From: Laccaria trichodermophora
Lineage: Eukaryota > Basidiomycota > Agaricomycetes > Agaricales > Hydnangiaceae
Assembly (NCBI GenBank): GCA_018417955.1
Contig: JACTVC010000027.1
Coordinates: 186,001 to 250,000, forward strand
Reading direction: 5' to 3'
Length of the DNA: 64,000 nt
The position numbers and the translations under genes are program-made. Below, one piece after another: positions 23,913 to 34,894 of this stretch (position 1 is its first letter; the number at the start of each line of letters is the position of its first letter). The notes beneath the pieces were generated by a model, which did not search any database, was not told the DNA's origin, and worked only from the letters and a program-made list of their open reading frames with translations.

Positions 23913-24768
23913 ATGTCTAACAGACGTAGCAGTAAGTTTTGTCCAATCCTCGTCGTGGTTTTCACACCTCAATACCTCAGTAGATCAATATTTCACAAGA
24001 CCTTCATCGCAACCTCGAGCCCAAGCGCCAGCCTCGTCACCTCCGTCCATCCTGAGGTCGACCACGCGTAATTGCACACTCGTCCCAGTGTATATCTATC
24101 CGGAACACCTGGCGGCCATCCAGCAATTCCTGCATGCACTTGGTCAGCCTCTTATCTTGGACCCAGCAGGGAATGGTGATTTCCACGCCGAACCTGATGA
24201 AGTAGATGTACCGATCTCTCCTGTCTCCGAGTTGCAAGGAGCAGGTCGTTTCGACGGAGGCTACTCTCCAGATGAGTCTGAGTATGGCCTGACTTCGACT
24301 ATGTCTCACTTATCACTGTCGAGCTCCTACACTCCGTCGACCCCGAGCACTGCGGGTTCCACACGTCGCTCCCATCTATTCACCCCATCTCGTGCCCCCC
24401 ACATCCCAGCTGCTCGCCATTCACCCATGGCGTCGCTTCCAATCAATACAGTCCCATCCGCATCGCGTCAGGCCTCCCCAAGCAAGAACAAATATTACTG
24501 TGTTACTATCGGAAAGAAGACCGGTGTATTCTGGGATGAATGGTAAAGATATTAATTCCCACTGTAATGACTAGCTAACGCAACGTCCCACAGGGATAAT
24601 ATTGAACCGCTAGTCAAGAAAGTGTCTGGTTCCCATTATAAGTCTTTCCCGACCCATGAACAGGCGCTTGTTCACTATTCTGATGCAAAGAGGAACGGAC
24701 GGGTGGAGATCATCAGGGATCCTGGAGATGATGAGATCTATGGCCCAATGTCTGAGGCAAAGCAGTAG
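23913..24768 (+). CDS. KDZ cargo protein with viroplasmin / RNase H1 N-terminal domain
   Basis: Three exons: 23913-23931, 23981-24542 and 24594-24768, with introns of 49 and 51 nt and GT-AG ends; total 252 codons. The N-terminal two thirds are Ser/Pro-rich and disordered apart from a helical stretch (YIYPEHLAAIQQFLHALG). The last 70 residues form the small domain found at the N-terminus of RNase H1 and in caulimoviral viroplasmin: YYCVTIGKKTGVFWDEWDN, then VSGSHYKSFPTHEQALVHY. In RNase H1 this domain binds RNA/DNA hybrid or dsRNA; here no RNase H catalytic domain follows. Its role in the transposon is unknown. Confidence 0.75.
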
Positions 24769-25345
24769 ATACATATGTACATACCAATGTACTGAGCCCG
24801 TCTTGTACTCTCCAGATTGTATGCCCAACATTGGCAGCAACGTTTGATAGTTTTCCAGTGTCCCAAAATGCCTTTGTGCTCATAAATTTAATAATGAAAG
24901 CTAGAAATATTGTGTTTTTGAACCTATGTGCACAAGATGAACGTGGCTGATAGAAGACCTTGTTCTTTGGGTCACGGCGGAGGTATACAATGAAAGTCAT
25001 AAATATTGTGTCCTTGAACCTATGTGCGCAAGATGGACACGGCTGATAGAAGACTTAGGATGAACAAGATCCTGAGCGCCATAATTCAGGTTGAAGGTGT
25101 GGCTTTCAGCTCTCAGCTCTCGGAAACAAATTAATAAAACATAAATACACGCCATATTTCAGTGCTCAGTATCTTGTACATCCTATTAAAGTTGAGGGCA
25201 CGGCTTTCTTTGGATGAAAGTCTAAGAGTACGATGATAAGATAGCAAATCGGACAGATTTGGCATCATCGTTACTTGTTTGATTCATCGTTACTTTTTTC
25301 ATTTATTTCATTTAACTCTATCTCTTTTGTCTTCTGTGTAGACCC
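24769..25345 (+). other. Spacer between KDZ cargo genes, direct repeat
   Basis: Non-coding. Two imperfect copies of about 55 bp (near 24908 and 25007; TTGAACCTATGTGC followed by AAGATG and GGCTGATAGAAGAC) lie about 100 bp apart. The 3' part should hold the transposase promoter. Confidence 0.5.
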
Positions 25346-28300
25346 ATGTCAAAATGGACAAACACTTCGGACGGCGTGAATCCAGCTAAACGTGCTCGAA
25401 GAAAAGGAGGCTTTCGTGTCGCTCGGCCAATCTCTGCATTGAAAGAAACTTCTTCGAGTTCTTTGAAATCCATGTTCATTACAGTTACCCATCCCGACGA
25501 ACAACGTGGCACACTGATGGGGCAAACTCGAGTTCTTTCCAACACCCCAGAACCTCCTCAACCGCCCTTGAGTTCTGCTGCACATTCCGATGTTGACCAA
25601 GATTTGCCAATCTTGCCTGACACTGGTCTGCCAGCAGAGGAGGTCTCACCAGCTAAAGGGAAGAGAAAGCGGCATACCAAAAATGTGGTATGTTTTTCAT
25701 GCAACTCATACATTTATGATAGTTTTTTGATACCAAACTTTCAGGATCGTCTCGGCAAATGGATGCAATTTCGTGCAACCTTCTTGGATGAGGCCTTAAG
25801 GCATGATGGGCTTGGTGATTTTCTGGGTCACACAGATTGCTCTCGATGCGCAAAGGTCCTGGGTGTATACAGGTGTATAGATTGTCAAAGCGGAAGGATG
25901 CTCAAGTGTGCAGAATGTATTGTCGCGCTCCATCAATCTATTCCTTTGCATCGCGTAGAGGTAAGGTGGCGTTTGTATGGAGTCACGTGGTGGGAACTAA
26001 TCAGCTAAACGCTTTGCCAGCGATGGAATGGTCTGTTTTTCGATAACGACTCCCTCCAAAATCTTGGACTACGCTACCAACTTGGCCACTCCGGCACTTA
26101 CTGTCCATCCCCTCAGCCTGGACCTAAGAATTTTGTCGTCTTCGACACCTCCAGTCCCCATTTCATCACCATCGACTATTGCAACTGCGGCGACGATCCT
26201 TTGAAAAATTGGACACAGTTACTACGTGAAAAATGGTTTCCGGCGACTCTCTCTCGCCCGCAAACTGTTTTCACATTCGACTGCCTCGAAACATTCCACG
26301 AACTTACATTGCAAGGCAAGACTAGTCTCTATGACTACTACAACACACTCCTACGACGATTTGATAATGCTGGCCTTTCCAAAGCTATCGTAAGTTATCG
26401 GGCTTTTATTCTCTTCAAGTTCCCAATGCTGATCCGCACATCAACAGAACCGATACCATGAAATCCACCGTGTTTTTCGCATGTGGCGAAACTTAAAGGC
26501 GCTCAAGCGTGCGGGTCACGGCCATGAAGAAGGAGGAATCGATGCTACATCCAATGGCGAGTTGATGGTCGAGTGTCCGGCATGTCCACACCCAGGGAAA
26601 AATCTTCCTAACGATTGGGAGAGGGCTGGCCCATTACTGTATGCCTATTCTCATTCTTTTTGTTCTTCAGCTAATCTCCCTCAGGTTTCTATATACTCTC
26701 TATGTGGCCGTCGACGCCAACTTCAAGCTTAAAGGGAAACAACGCCATCTTGACGACGTGGAACTCATGCCTGGATGGTGTGCGTATGTTCCCGAGGCGC
26801 CCTATCAATCACACATTGCTAATCATGTCAATCAACCCGAGGTTCGTGCGCAGTATATACGTCAGAGTAAGATATCGTCTCATCACATTCCAACAGATCA
26901 ATACTTGTGAATCTCAACACGACGCGCTAGTCCGAGCGGCGACTCGTTCGTCACCTGGGTATGCCGTTTCAGGCGCTGTTGTGGTGATCTGTTCAAGGCA
27001 CTGTATGATACGGAGGAATGGTGCAGGCGATCTCCAAAAGGGTGAAAAGTATGTAATTGGCCAATTTGCTTTATCTCCATGGGCTAACATTTTGCCGTGT
27101 AGGTACTGTAATGTCGACTTTGTAATTTTTGCCGCCCTGGTCGGCATCAATCTCCTTCGGATCGTTCTCACCTATGACATAGCGTGTCAATGGTCCAAAA
27201 ATTTTCGTAAACGCATGGACGAATTCCCTTCGGAAATGAAGATCCCCGACACGACCGAGGTTGCCGTGGCAATTCCGGGATGGCATATCAATGGCCACGG
27301 TGCGTCCTGCAGGGACAATTTCAATCTGAGCTATATGGAAGGTGTTGGGAGGACAGTGGGTGAGGATGTGGAGATGACGTGGGCAGGTACAAACCCCTTG
27401 GCCCCTAGCGTTCGGGAAATGGCTCCAGCAGTGCGTCACGACACATTAAATGACCACTGGAATGGATGGAATTTCCGAAAAATTGTCGGATTTCGTAAGT
27501 CTTTCATTCTCTTCTCTGTATCATATGCTTATCATTTTTCTCTCAAAGGAAAGCTGTTTGTGAAGTGCTTTGAAGAGGCATTCAGGATGAGCGCAAAGCA
27601 GACTGAAGCCTTCCAACAGTTGTCGGCAACCTTTCCACCCGAAACAGTTACTACATGGGAGAAAATGGTTGCCAGGTGGAACGAAAATCCAAAAGCTCCA
27701 AATCTGTACACAGAACCCAAGAGTAGTAAGTTATCTTTCATTTTACGTTGTCCATGGGGCTAATTAATGAATAGCGACGACTTTGCAAGATGTTCGCCTT
27801 GTGTTAGCACAGGAAGACGCGGCTCAGGTCGCTCAGGGCCGGCTTCCACGCCATAAAGTCAGCATGACGACGTTTTTGATGACCGGATTTGAGTTGGAGG
27901 ATAGCCAGTATGTACCCAATGATCTCTTTTACTTGATAGGATCTGACTTTCTTTTAGATATCTTCTGCGTCGTGAGGTGGCACAAATGAAGGGGTTAAGG
28001 ACCAGTAAACAGCTCGCTGACCTTCAAGAAAAGCGAAATGGATTACTCCGACTAATACAAAACTGGCGTGCCGTTCAGCTGGTCTACCTCCCCCATGTTG
28101 CGTCTCTTCTTGCCCAATCATCACCCCCTCCAGAATTCGACACAACCACTGTATCCTCGACACCGGAAATCCTTCCCGAGAATATCCCACTACTGCTTCC
28201 CTCGGCCTTACCCCATCATATCCGCAATCTACCCGAGCTCGAAGAGGTCTGCAGACTGGAACGACGTCTACATGAACCCCAGGCTGATGACGCTCTCGCC

Positions 28301-28799
28301 TCCATCCAACGCCAGCATCGCGTGATTCAAGGGCTTTGGCAGTTCAAACGCCTTAACGCTTCGGGGATAGGGAATCGGCCAAATACTAAAATGGTCACGT
28401 TGTACAAGCGCTTTGATAGTAAGACTAAACGAGCTGCTGAGGAGTACCGTGCTGCTTGGCGTGCGTTATGTGTCCTTGAGCCGAACGGGTCGTGGTCTAC
28501 TTGGTTGAAGGAGCTCAAGGACTGTGACATCAGTGGTCCAGGAAAAGAGCTGGAGGATAAAACCACGTCCAACAGCCGCTATTCACCATCGTGGATTTGG
28601 CTTGTACCAGGCTCAGCTGGAACAACTCCCTCAGCAGCCACTAGTGGCTACCACTGTTTATCATAATACTAAGGCATATGCCTAGAGCTAAATATCTATA
28701 TCTCAAGCATAATTATGAAAGGCCTTTCATTTGACTTGCTTATGTCTCTCATTCATTTAAATGCTGGGCTTCACTCATAAGTTGTAGGAGAATTACCCT

Positions 28800-29450
28800 T
28801 GTGAATTTCATAAAGGTGGCTGGCAATTTCATTGCAGATTTTCATAGTTATCTCTCAGTATTTCATTCTGAATTTCATATTTATCCCCACTGCTTTCATT
28901 GCGACTTTTCATTACTCAGCTTGCAATATTTCATTCTGAATTTCATATTTATCCCCACTGTTTTCATTGTGACTTTTCATTCTTCAGCTCTCAAGATTTC
29001 ATTCTGAATTTCATACTTATCCCCACTGCTTTCATTGCGACTTTTCATTATTCAGCTGACAGAATTTCATATTTATCCCCACTGCTTTCATTGCGACTTT
29101 TCATTATTCAGCTCTCAGTATTTCATTCTGAATTTCATATTTATTCCCACTGCTTTCATTGCGACTTTTCATTATTCAGCTGACAGAATTTCATATTTAT
29201 CCCCACTGCTTTCATTGCGACTTTTCATTATTCAGCTCTCAGTATTTCATTCTGAATTTCATATTTATTCCCACTGCTTTCATTGCGACTTTTCATTATT
29301 CAGCTGACAGAATTTCATATTTATCCCCACTGCTTTCATTGCGACTTTTCATTATTCAGCTCTCAGTATTTCATTCTGAATTTCATATTTATCCCCACTG
29401 TTTTCATTGCGACTTTTCATATTTACCCCCAATATTTTCATTGGGATTTG
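28800..29450 (+). repeat. 124-bp tandem repeats, left foldback arm
   Basis: A 124-bp period is clear (equivalent points at 29035, 29159 and 29283) with further degenerate copies. TTTCAT occurs about every 15-35 bp. The mirror array on the other arm is at 31460-32220. Confidence 0.9.
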
Positions 29451-29879
29451 TCAGATGTATCCCACATGTCAGGGTCCATGCAATGGGCTTCCATGGAAGT
29501 GGTCACATGACCAGTTACCAAAAATGGTCAAAAAACAAAAGTTGTAGCCCTACAGTGTAGCTTCCCAAATCTGTTTGAATTGTATTCTGAAGTGCTCCCA
29601 TTGTGGAGATATGAGGTAAAGGAATGTCAAAAGTGTCGCGTTTTTTTTTTGTATTTTGTGTTTTTCTCTATGAAAACAAAACCAAATAACATGATTTCAG
29701 TATATTTAGAAAGCTAAAAGAAAGGGCTACAATTATTGTATCGTGGGAAAAATGACCAAAAAAGGAAGGTGCATGCCCTACTATAACAGTCAGATATATG
29801 ACAACAAAAAAGTCGGACTTATACTACACAGTTTACTGATGCACTATAAAAGACTACAAAAGTTGCACTTAGACTACAA

Positions 29880-30130
29880 AGTTAGGGTTAGGGCCAAAAG
29901 GTTATCTTGACTACAAAGTTTGTAGTCTTTTCTTTTTGAAACTACAAAAGTTTGTAGTGTCCGCTTTTTAAGACTACAGATGTTTGTAGTGTGCGCTTTT
30001 TCATTAGAAAAGTTTGTAGTGTCCGTTTTTTAAGACTACAAATGTTTGTACTGTCCGCTTTTTCACTAAAAAAAAGTTTGTAGTGTGTGCTTTTTCATTA
30101 GAAGAGTTTGTAGTGTCTGCCTTAAGTTTG
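29880..30130 (+). repeat. TTTGTAGT repeats and telomere-like word in the left arm
   Basis: Several copies of a unit of about 40 bp with GTTTGTAGTGT and GACTACAAA words, preceded by TTAGGGTTAGGG near 29881. The inverted counterpart is at about 30840-31030. Confidence 0.7.
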
Positions 30131-32919
30131 TAGTTGACATGTAGTTTATGGTGTCTTTGGCCCTATCTATGTCATGGGATGAGGTTGAAGGATTGCCAGT
30201 GGTGCAGCATTGGTATTTGACATCATGCACAAGTTGTCTTTCACAGTAGGAAAGGCCATTGATACCTGCTGTGCTATCTGAAAACATAATTGTGAGTTCA
30301 TATGGAAATATGGCTGAAGGATTGACATCACTGTATATATCATCAGTTTCTCACATCATGCCCAAGGTGTCTTTCAAGCTAGAGAAGGCTATTCATGTTG
30401 ATTGATATCTACCCAAGACATGGTCAGCTTGCAACATGACCTGACTTAAAGACACCTCAAAGGATGAATCAGCCCACTATATATCACATCTTGCCCAAGT
30501 TGGCTTTGAAGCTAGAGAAGGCTATTCATGTTAATATCTACTCAATACATGGTCAACTTAGAACATGACCTAGAACACCTCAAAGGGTGAATCAGCCCAT
30601 CATCCTACAGCCCTCAAAGAGCTGTATCAAAGTTGACTATGTTTGGGACAGGCCAGTAGCTATCAATGTGAAAGCAGAGTGTAAAAGCCCACTTGGGCAT
30701 CAAGTCAAAAACTCATGATATCATGTCAATCCTTCAGCCACAGTGCATGATGTCAAATACTAATGCTGCAGCACTGGCAATCCTTCAACCTCATCCCATA
30801 ACATAGATAGGGCCAAAGAGACCCTAAACTACATGTCAACTACAAACTTTTTTAAATGAAAAGGAGGACACTACAAACTGTTGTGGTCTCAAAAAGTGGA
30901 CACTACCAACATCTGTAGTCTTAAAAAGCGGACACTACAAACTTTTGTAGTTTCAAAAAGAAAAGACTACAAACTTTGTAGTCAAGATAACCTTTTGGCC
31001 CTAACCCTAACTTTGTAGTCTAAGTGCAACTTTTGTAGTCTTTTATAGTGCATCAGTAAACTGTGTAGTATAAGTCCGACTTTTTTGTTGTCATATATCT
31101 GACTGTTATAGTAGGGCATGCACCTTCCTTTTTTGGTCATTTTTCCCACGATACAATAATTGTAGCCCTTTCTTTTAGCTTTCTAAATATACTGAAATCA
31201 TGTTATTTGGTTTTGTTTTCATAGAGAAAAACACAAAATACAAAAAAAAAACGCGACACTTTTGACATTCCTTTACCTCATATCTCCACAATGGGAGCAC
31301 TTCAGAATACAATTCAAACAGATTTGGGAAGCTACACTGTAGGGCTACAACTTTTGTTTTTTGACCATTTTTGGTAACTGGTCATGTGACCACTTCCATG
31401 GAAGCCCATTGCATGGACCCTGACATGTGGGATACATCTGACAAATCCCAATGAAAATATTGGGGGTAAATATGAAAAGTCGCAATGAAAACAGTGGGGA
31501 TAAATATGAAATTCAGAATGAAATACTGAGAGCTGAATAATGAAAAGTCACAATGAAAGCCGTGGGGGTAAATATGAAATTCAGAATGAAATTCTGTCAG
31601 CTGAATAATGAAAAGTCGCAATGAAAGCAGTGGGAATAAATATGAAATTCAGAATGAAATACTGAGAGCTGAATAATGAAAAGTCGCAATGAAAGCAGTG
31701 GGGATAAATATGAAATTCTGTCAGCTGAATAATGAAAAGTCGCAATGAAAGCAGTGGGAATAAATATGAAATTCAGAATGAAATACTGAGAGCTGAATAA
31801 TGAAAAGTCGCAATGAAAGCAGTGGGGATAAATATGAAATTCTGTCAGCTGAATAATGAAAAGTCGCAATGAAAGCAGTGGGAATAAATATGAAATTCAG
31901 AATGAAATACTGAGAGCTGAATAATGAAAAGTCGCAATGAAAGCAGTGGGGATAAATATGAAATTCTGTCAGCTGAATAATGAAAAGTCGCAATGAAAGC
32001 AGTGGGGATAAGTATGAAATTCAGAATGAAATCTTGAGAGCTGAAGAATGAAAAGTCACAATGAAAACAGTGGGGATAAATATGAAATTCAGAATGAAAT
32101 ATTGCAAGCTGAGTAATGAAAAGTCGCAATGAAAGCAGTGGGGATAAATATGAAATTCAGAATGAAATACTGAGAGATAACTATGAAAATCTGCAATGAA
32201 ATTGCCAGCCACCTTTATGAAATTCACAAGGGTAATTCTCCTACAACTTATGAGTGAAGCCCAGCATTTAAATGAATGAGAGACATAAGCAAGTCAAATG
32301 AAAGGCCTTTCATAATTATGCTTGAGATATAGATATTTAGCTCTAGGCATATGCCTTGGTATTATGATAAAAGTGGTAGCCACCAGTCCAGCAGCTCAAA
32401 TAAGCAATGACGAGTTCAACGATAGCATGTGTGTTGAGTGGGCGAAGGCAAGGGCTCATATGAAGAGATGGAAAGAGGAGTTGTTGATTGTCCAAGAGGA
32501 AATGAGGCGGGTGATCGAATATCTAAGGTGGAAAGCATTGTGGTGGCAAGCGCGGACTTCGTTGCGAGGTCATTATGATAGTGGGATTGTAAGTGGGATT
32601 TCAGGATATGCAAATAAGCAGGCTGCTATTTGCAGTCGTATGGCAGAGCAATGTGCCTTGTATTGGGTCCCACGTCTCAAGGACAAAGGTATCACCCCAT
32701 CCTGGGCCTCATATTTTCCAAGTGCGTCTCTTCAGATGATCCAACCTCATGTTAGTGTGTCAGTTGGAGAAACTGAAAATGGATCTAGTGAGGCTGAGGA
32801 TGTTGACGAGGAGTACTGTAGTGATGACGAGGACAATTTCTTTGACTTGGAAGATTAATTAGGGCTACAGTAAGGTAGTCAGGTAGATATCATAACTTGA
32901 TAAGTCATTCAATCTTCTG

Positions 32920-33440
32920 TGCTAGGGAATGAAATATCTGGTGGGACATATGAATTGGCAGTGGCAAAGAATGAAAAATCGCAGTGGGATATATGAAACA
33001 GCTGCAGGCAAGATATGGTGGAATGGCATGAAATATCTGGTGGGATATATGAAATATCCAGAGGCAAAAAATGAAAAGTTGCACTGGGACAGTATGAAAT
33101 ATCTGGTGGCAAGAAATGAAAAATTATGGTGGGAGGCTATGAAATATCCAGAGGCAAGAAATGAAAAGTCGCACTGGGACAGTATGAAATATCTGGTGGC
33201 AAGAAATGAAAAATTATGGTGGGAGGCTATGAAATATCCAGAGGCAAGAAATGAAAAGTCGCACTGGGACAGTATGAAATATCTGGTGGGATATATGAAA
33301 TAATATGCTAGGTGATTTATGAAATGGCCAGTGGAAAGCAATGAAAATGTAGGTGGGAGGTTATGAGATAACCTGAGATAGAAATGAAATGCATTTCATT
33401 CCTATTGTCCAAGGTTTTTCATTTCATAACTACACTTGGC
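32920..33440 (-). repeat. Right subterminal repeat array of the KDZ element
   Basis: Inverted copy of the 20.0-20.5 kb array, with the same 90-bp units and ATGAAA words. The sequence near 33305-33480 is almost a perfect reverse complement of 20000-20175. Confidence 0.9.
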
Positions 33441-33503
33441 AGGATACAGATGACTGTGCTGGCATTTGTTTAAGGTTTATCATATAAATGGTAGCCACCA
33501 CTC

Positions 33504-34274
33504 ATCTAACTAGCTGCGAAAGCGCAGGCTTATGCTAAATTGCTCATCCTTTCAGGCAACTAGGACGGTCCTTATGCCGAGCTAGTACGCTTCCTCGATC
33601 GCATAAGCGCGTATTCGAATCCACTTTTAGCTAGCAGCGACATGCCTCCTTGGATTCATCTGCGTAAGCGCGAGTTTGAACCCTTAGAACCTCGAGGACT
33701 AATTGACGAGTAAATCAAGGCCGCGTATGCACGAAATCCCTGGTGCTCGTCAATTACTGGGTGAAGTCTTCCTTCATGGACCTTAGATCCGCCGCGGTAA
33801 CGCGAGCAGCGATCCGTAGTCCGTAGATAGGAAACTCCTGGGAGATGTCCTCGATTGGCGTACAACCCGCCGCATGACTGCGAGCTGCAGAGGTACGTTT
33901 CACCTTAGACTCTCCCTGTATACCCATTCCTCGTCCCTCCTCTCCACTATCTGTCGTTTTCCTTTATCGATGGACGATCTTCAATCGTAATCTCGAACCC
34001 GCCGCGATCTCGCGAGCAGCGATTCGAGAGTTCGAGATAGAATACTAGGGGAATTGCTGGGCTTCTTCGTGAACGGACCTGCTGCGATATCGCGAGCTGC
34101 GGTCTTCCTAATGAAGCTCCTTCATGAACAGACCCGCCGCGATAACGCGAGCTGCGGCCTTCACTACCGAAGCTCTCCCTTTCGTTCCCCATCTTCTTCT
34201 CTCTCTTCCTTCTCCTAATCCTTCAAGTAGCGGACTTCACTACGCTTTGGTGAAGTCCGCGGTGCCCCCACCAT
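33504..34274 (-). other. Probable rest of the G1 leader with GC-rich motif copies
   Basis: Non-coding. It contains at least six copies of a GC-rich word around CCGCCGCGNNANCGCGAGC (near 33718, 33788, 33867, 33996, 34080 and 34134) and related GCGTAAGCGCGAG words. It ends with an 11-bp-stem hairpin (34230-34240 and 34250-34260) and a PBS-like sequence. Confidence 0.5.
34259..34273 (-). other. Primer-binding-site candidate with adjoining hairpin
   Basis: Read on the minus strand the site begins TGGTGGGGGCACCGC, one base from the LTR end, as expected for a tRNA-primed element. The same word follows a similar hairpin at 45011-45056. Confidence 0.5.
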
Positions 34275-34601
34275 TGTGAAATGGTGTCTGAAGACTTCTC
34301 GCGTAGCAAGTCGTGAGGAGAAGTTGAAGGGGTGGCTGACGACGTGTCAGCGCTTATCCCGGTAGGTGAGCAGTTACTGGGTGCTCAGCTGGCCGGACAT
34401 GTCATTGGTAAGTGACACAAGCCTAGCAGGCTCGTGTTGACGTGAGACGTTAGTCTGCGGGCATACGATGCGAATGGTGATAGATTTCAAAGATGAGGAA
34501 CCCTAACGTAGGGTTCCCCTTGTATATACATCTAAGCAAACAACTATGTACAATACAATACACGGCGCGTGATGTCAAGTGATCAAGTCCTACTCTTCAC
34601 A
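34275..34601 (-). repeat. Probable LTR (5' LTR of G1 or solo LTR)
   Basis: 327 bp with TGTGAA...TTCACA ends, a TATATA word near 34523, and a PBS candidate on its left. This orientation fits G1. No second copy was found in the window, so its assignment is inferred. Confidence 0.5.
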
Positions 34602-34894
34602 GTTACTGACTGAGAGTAGAGATATTAGGAGAGAGAGGGTGTTGCAGTGGAAAGCGACAAGACGATGTGACTTTGTACAATGATTGGAGGATTGAGAGGA
34701 TATTAGAGAGAGATTATGGTAGAATATTGGCCAGTATGAGAGGAATGATGCAATAAGAGAGTGGGTAAGTGTGATGGAGAGAGAGTGGATGCAATTGTGA
34801 TGAGGAGACATGATGCTGATTGCGAGCGAGGGCAAGGCGAGAGCAGATGGATGTGATTGTGAGGCAAAGAGAGTATTGTGGAGAAAGAGGACGC
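34602..34894. other. Purine-rich spacer, no gene
   Basis: GAGAGA-type low-complexity sequence between the LTR and the next gene. No supported frame. Confidence 0.5.

Larger units (their letters stand above)
28639..32388. mobile_element. Foldback non-autonomous KDZ-type element nested in the transposase gene
   Basis: 3,750 bp made of two inverted arms of about 1.6 kb (28639 to about 30260, and about 30720 to 32388) around a core of roughly 0.46 kb. The ends (left CACTAGTGGCTACCACTG, right reverse complement GACTGGTGGCTACCACTT) match the ends of the surrounding KDZ element. The target duplication is 7 bp, CAGCAGC (28632-28638, 32389-32395). The arms hold 124-bp tandem units rich in TTTCAT, then a region of TTTGTAGT words. 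No protein-coding gene is present. It was most likely moved by a KDZ transposase acting in trans. Confidence 0.88.
25346..32858 (+). pseudogene. KDZ transposase with CxC2 cysteine cluster, split by a nested element
   Basis: The gene starts at the ATG at 25346, has many short introns and ends with TAA at 32856-32858. The N-terminus is basic and Ser-rich. Next comes the CxC2 cluster typical of KDZ transposases (CSRCAKVLGVYRCIDCQSGR, then CAECIVALHQSIPLH). The RNase H-fold catalytic core has an Asp in AVDANFKLKGKQ, the block TYDIACQWSKNF, and an acidic block MEGVGRTVGEDVEMTWAGTN with the probable catalytic Glu. The C-terminal helical part (MCVEWAKARAHMKRWKEELL) lies beyond the nested foldback element (28639-32388). 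Removing that element and one CAGCAGC target copy restores a continuous frame. Apart from the insertion I see no clear lesion, so inactivation may be recent. The protein cuts and joins DNA at the element ends. Confidence 0.88.
19976..33503 (+). mobile_element. KDZ-superfamily DNA transposon, 13.5 kb, with nested relative
   Basis: The ends are inverted (left CACTAGTGGCTACCACC, right end reverse complement GAGTGGTGGCTACCA), and a 7-bp target duplication ATCTAAC lies at 19969-19975 and 33504-33510. Inside each end lies an array of 90-bp tandem units full of TTTCAT/ATGAAA words. The cargo is a KDZ transposase (25346-32858, plus), a viroplasmin-like protein (23913-24768, plus) and an accessory protein (21050-23770, minus). 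Without the nested 3,750-bp element the transposon is about 9.8 kb. It sits in what looks like the leader of G1, so it is younger than G1. The intact coding parts outside the nested insertion suggest fairly recent activity. Confidence 0.85.

Noticed and set aside
29881..29900. TTAGGG repeats as a telomere
   Set aside because: Only two units in each arm, internal to a transposon.
28801..32227. Many frames of 68-133 codons in the foldback arms
   Set aside because: They are the 124-bp repeat read in one phase (FHIYPHCFHCDF words) and recur identically on the opposite arm.
19976..33503. TET/JBP dioxygenase as KDZ cargo
   Set aside because: Such genes are known to travel with some fungal KDZ elements, so I looked for one. 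None of the frames shows the HxD...H pattern in a fitting context.
34285..34601. LTR starting at the TGTCTG word at 34285
   Set aside because: Starting at 34275 gives matching TGTGAA/TTCACA ends and correct one-base spacing from the PBS-like word.
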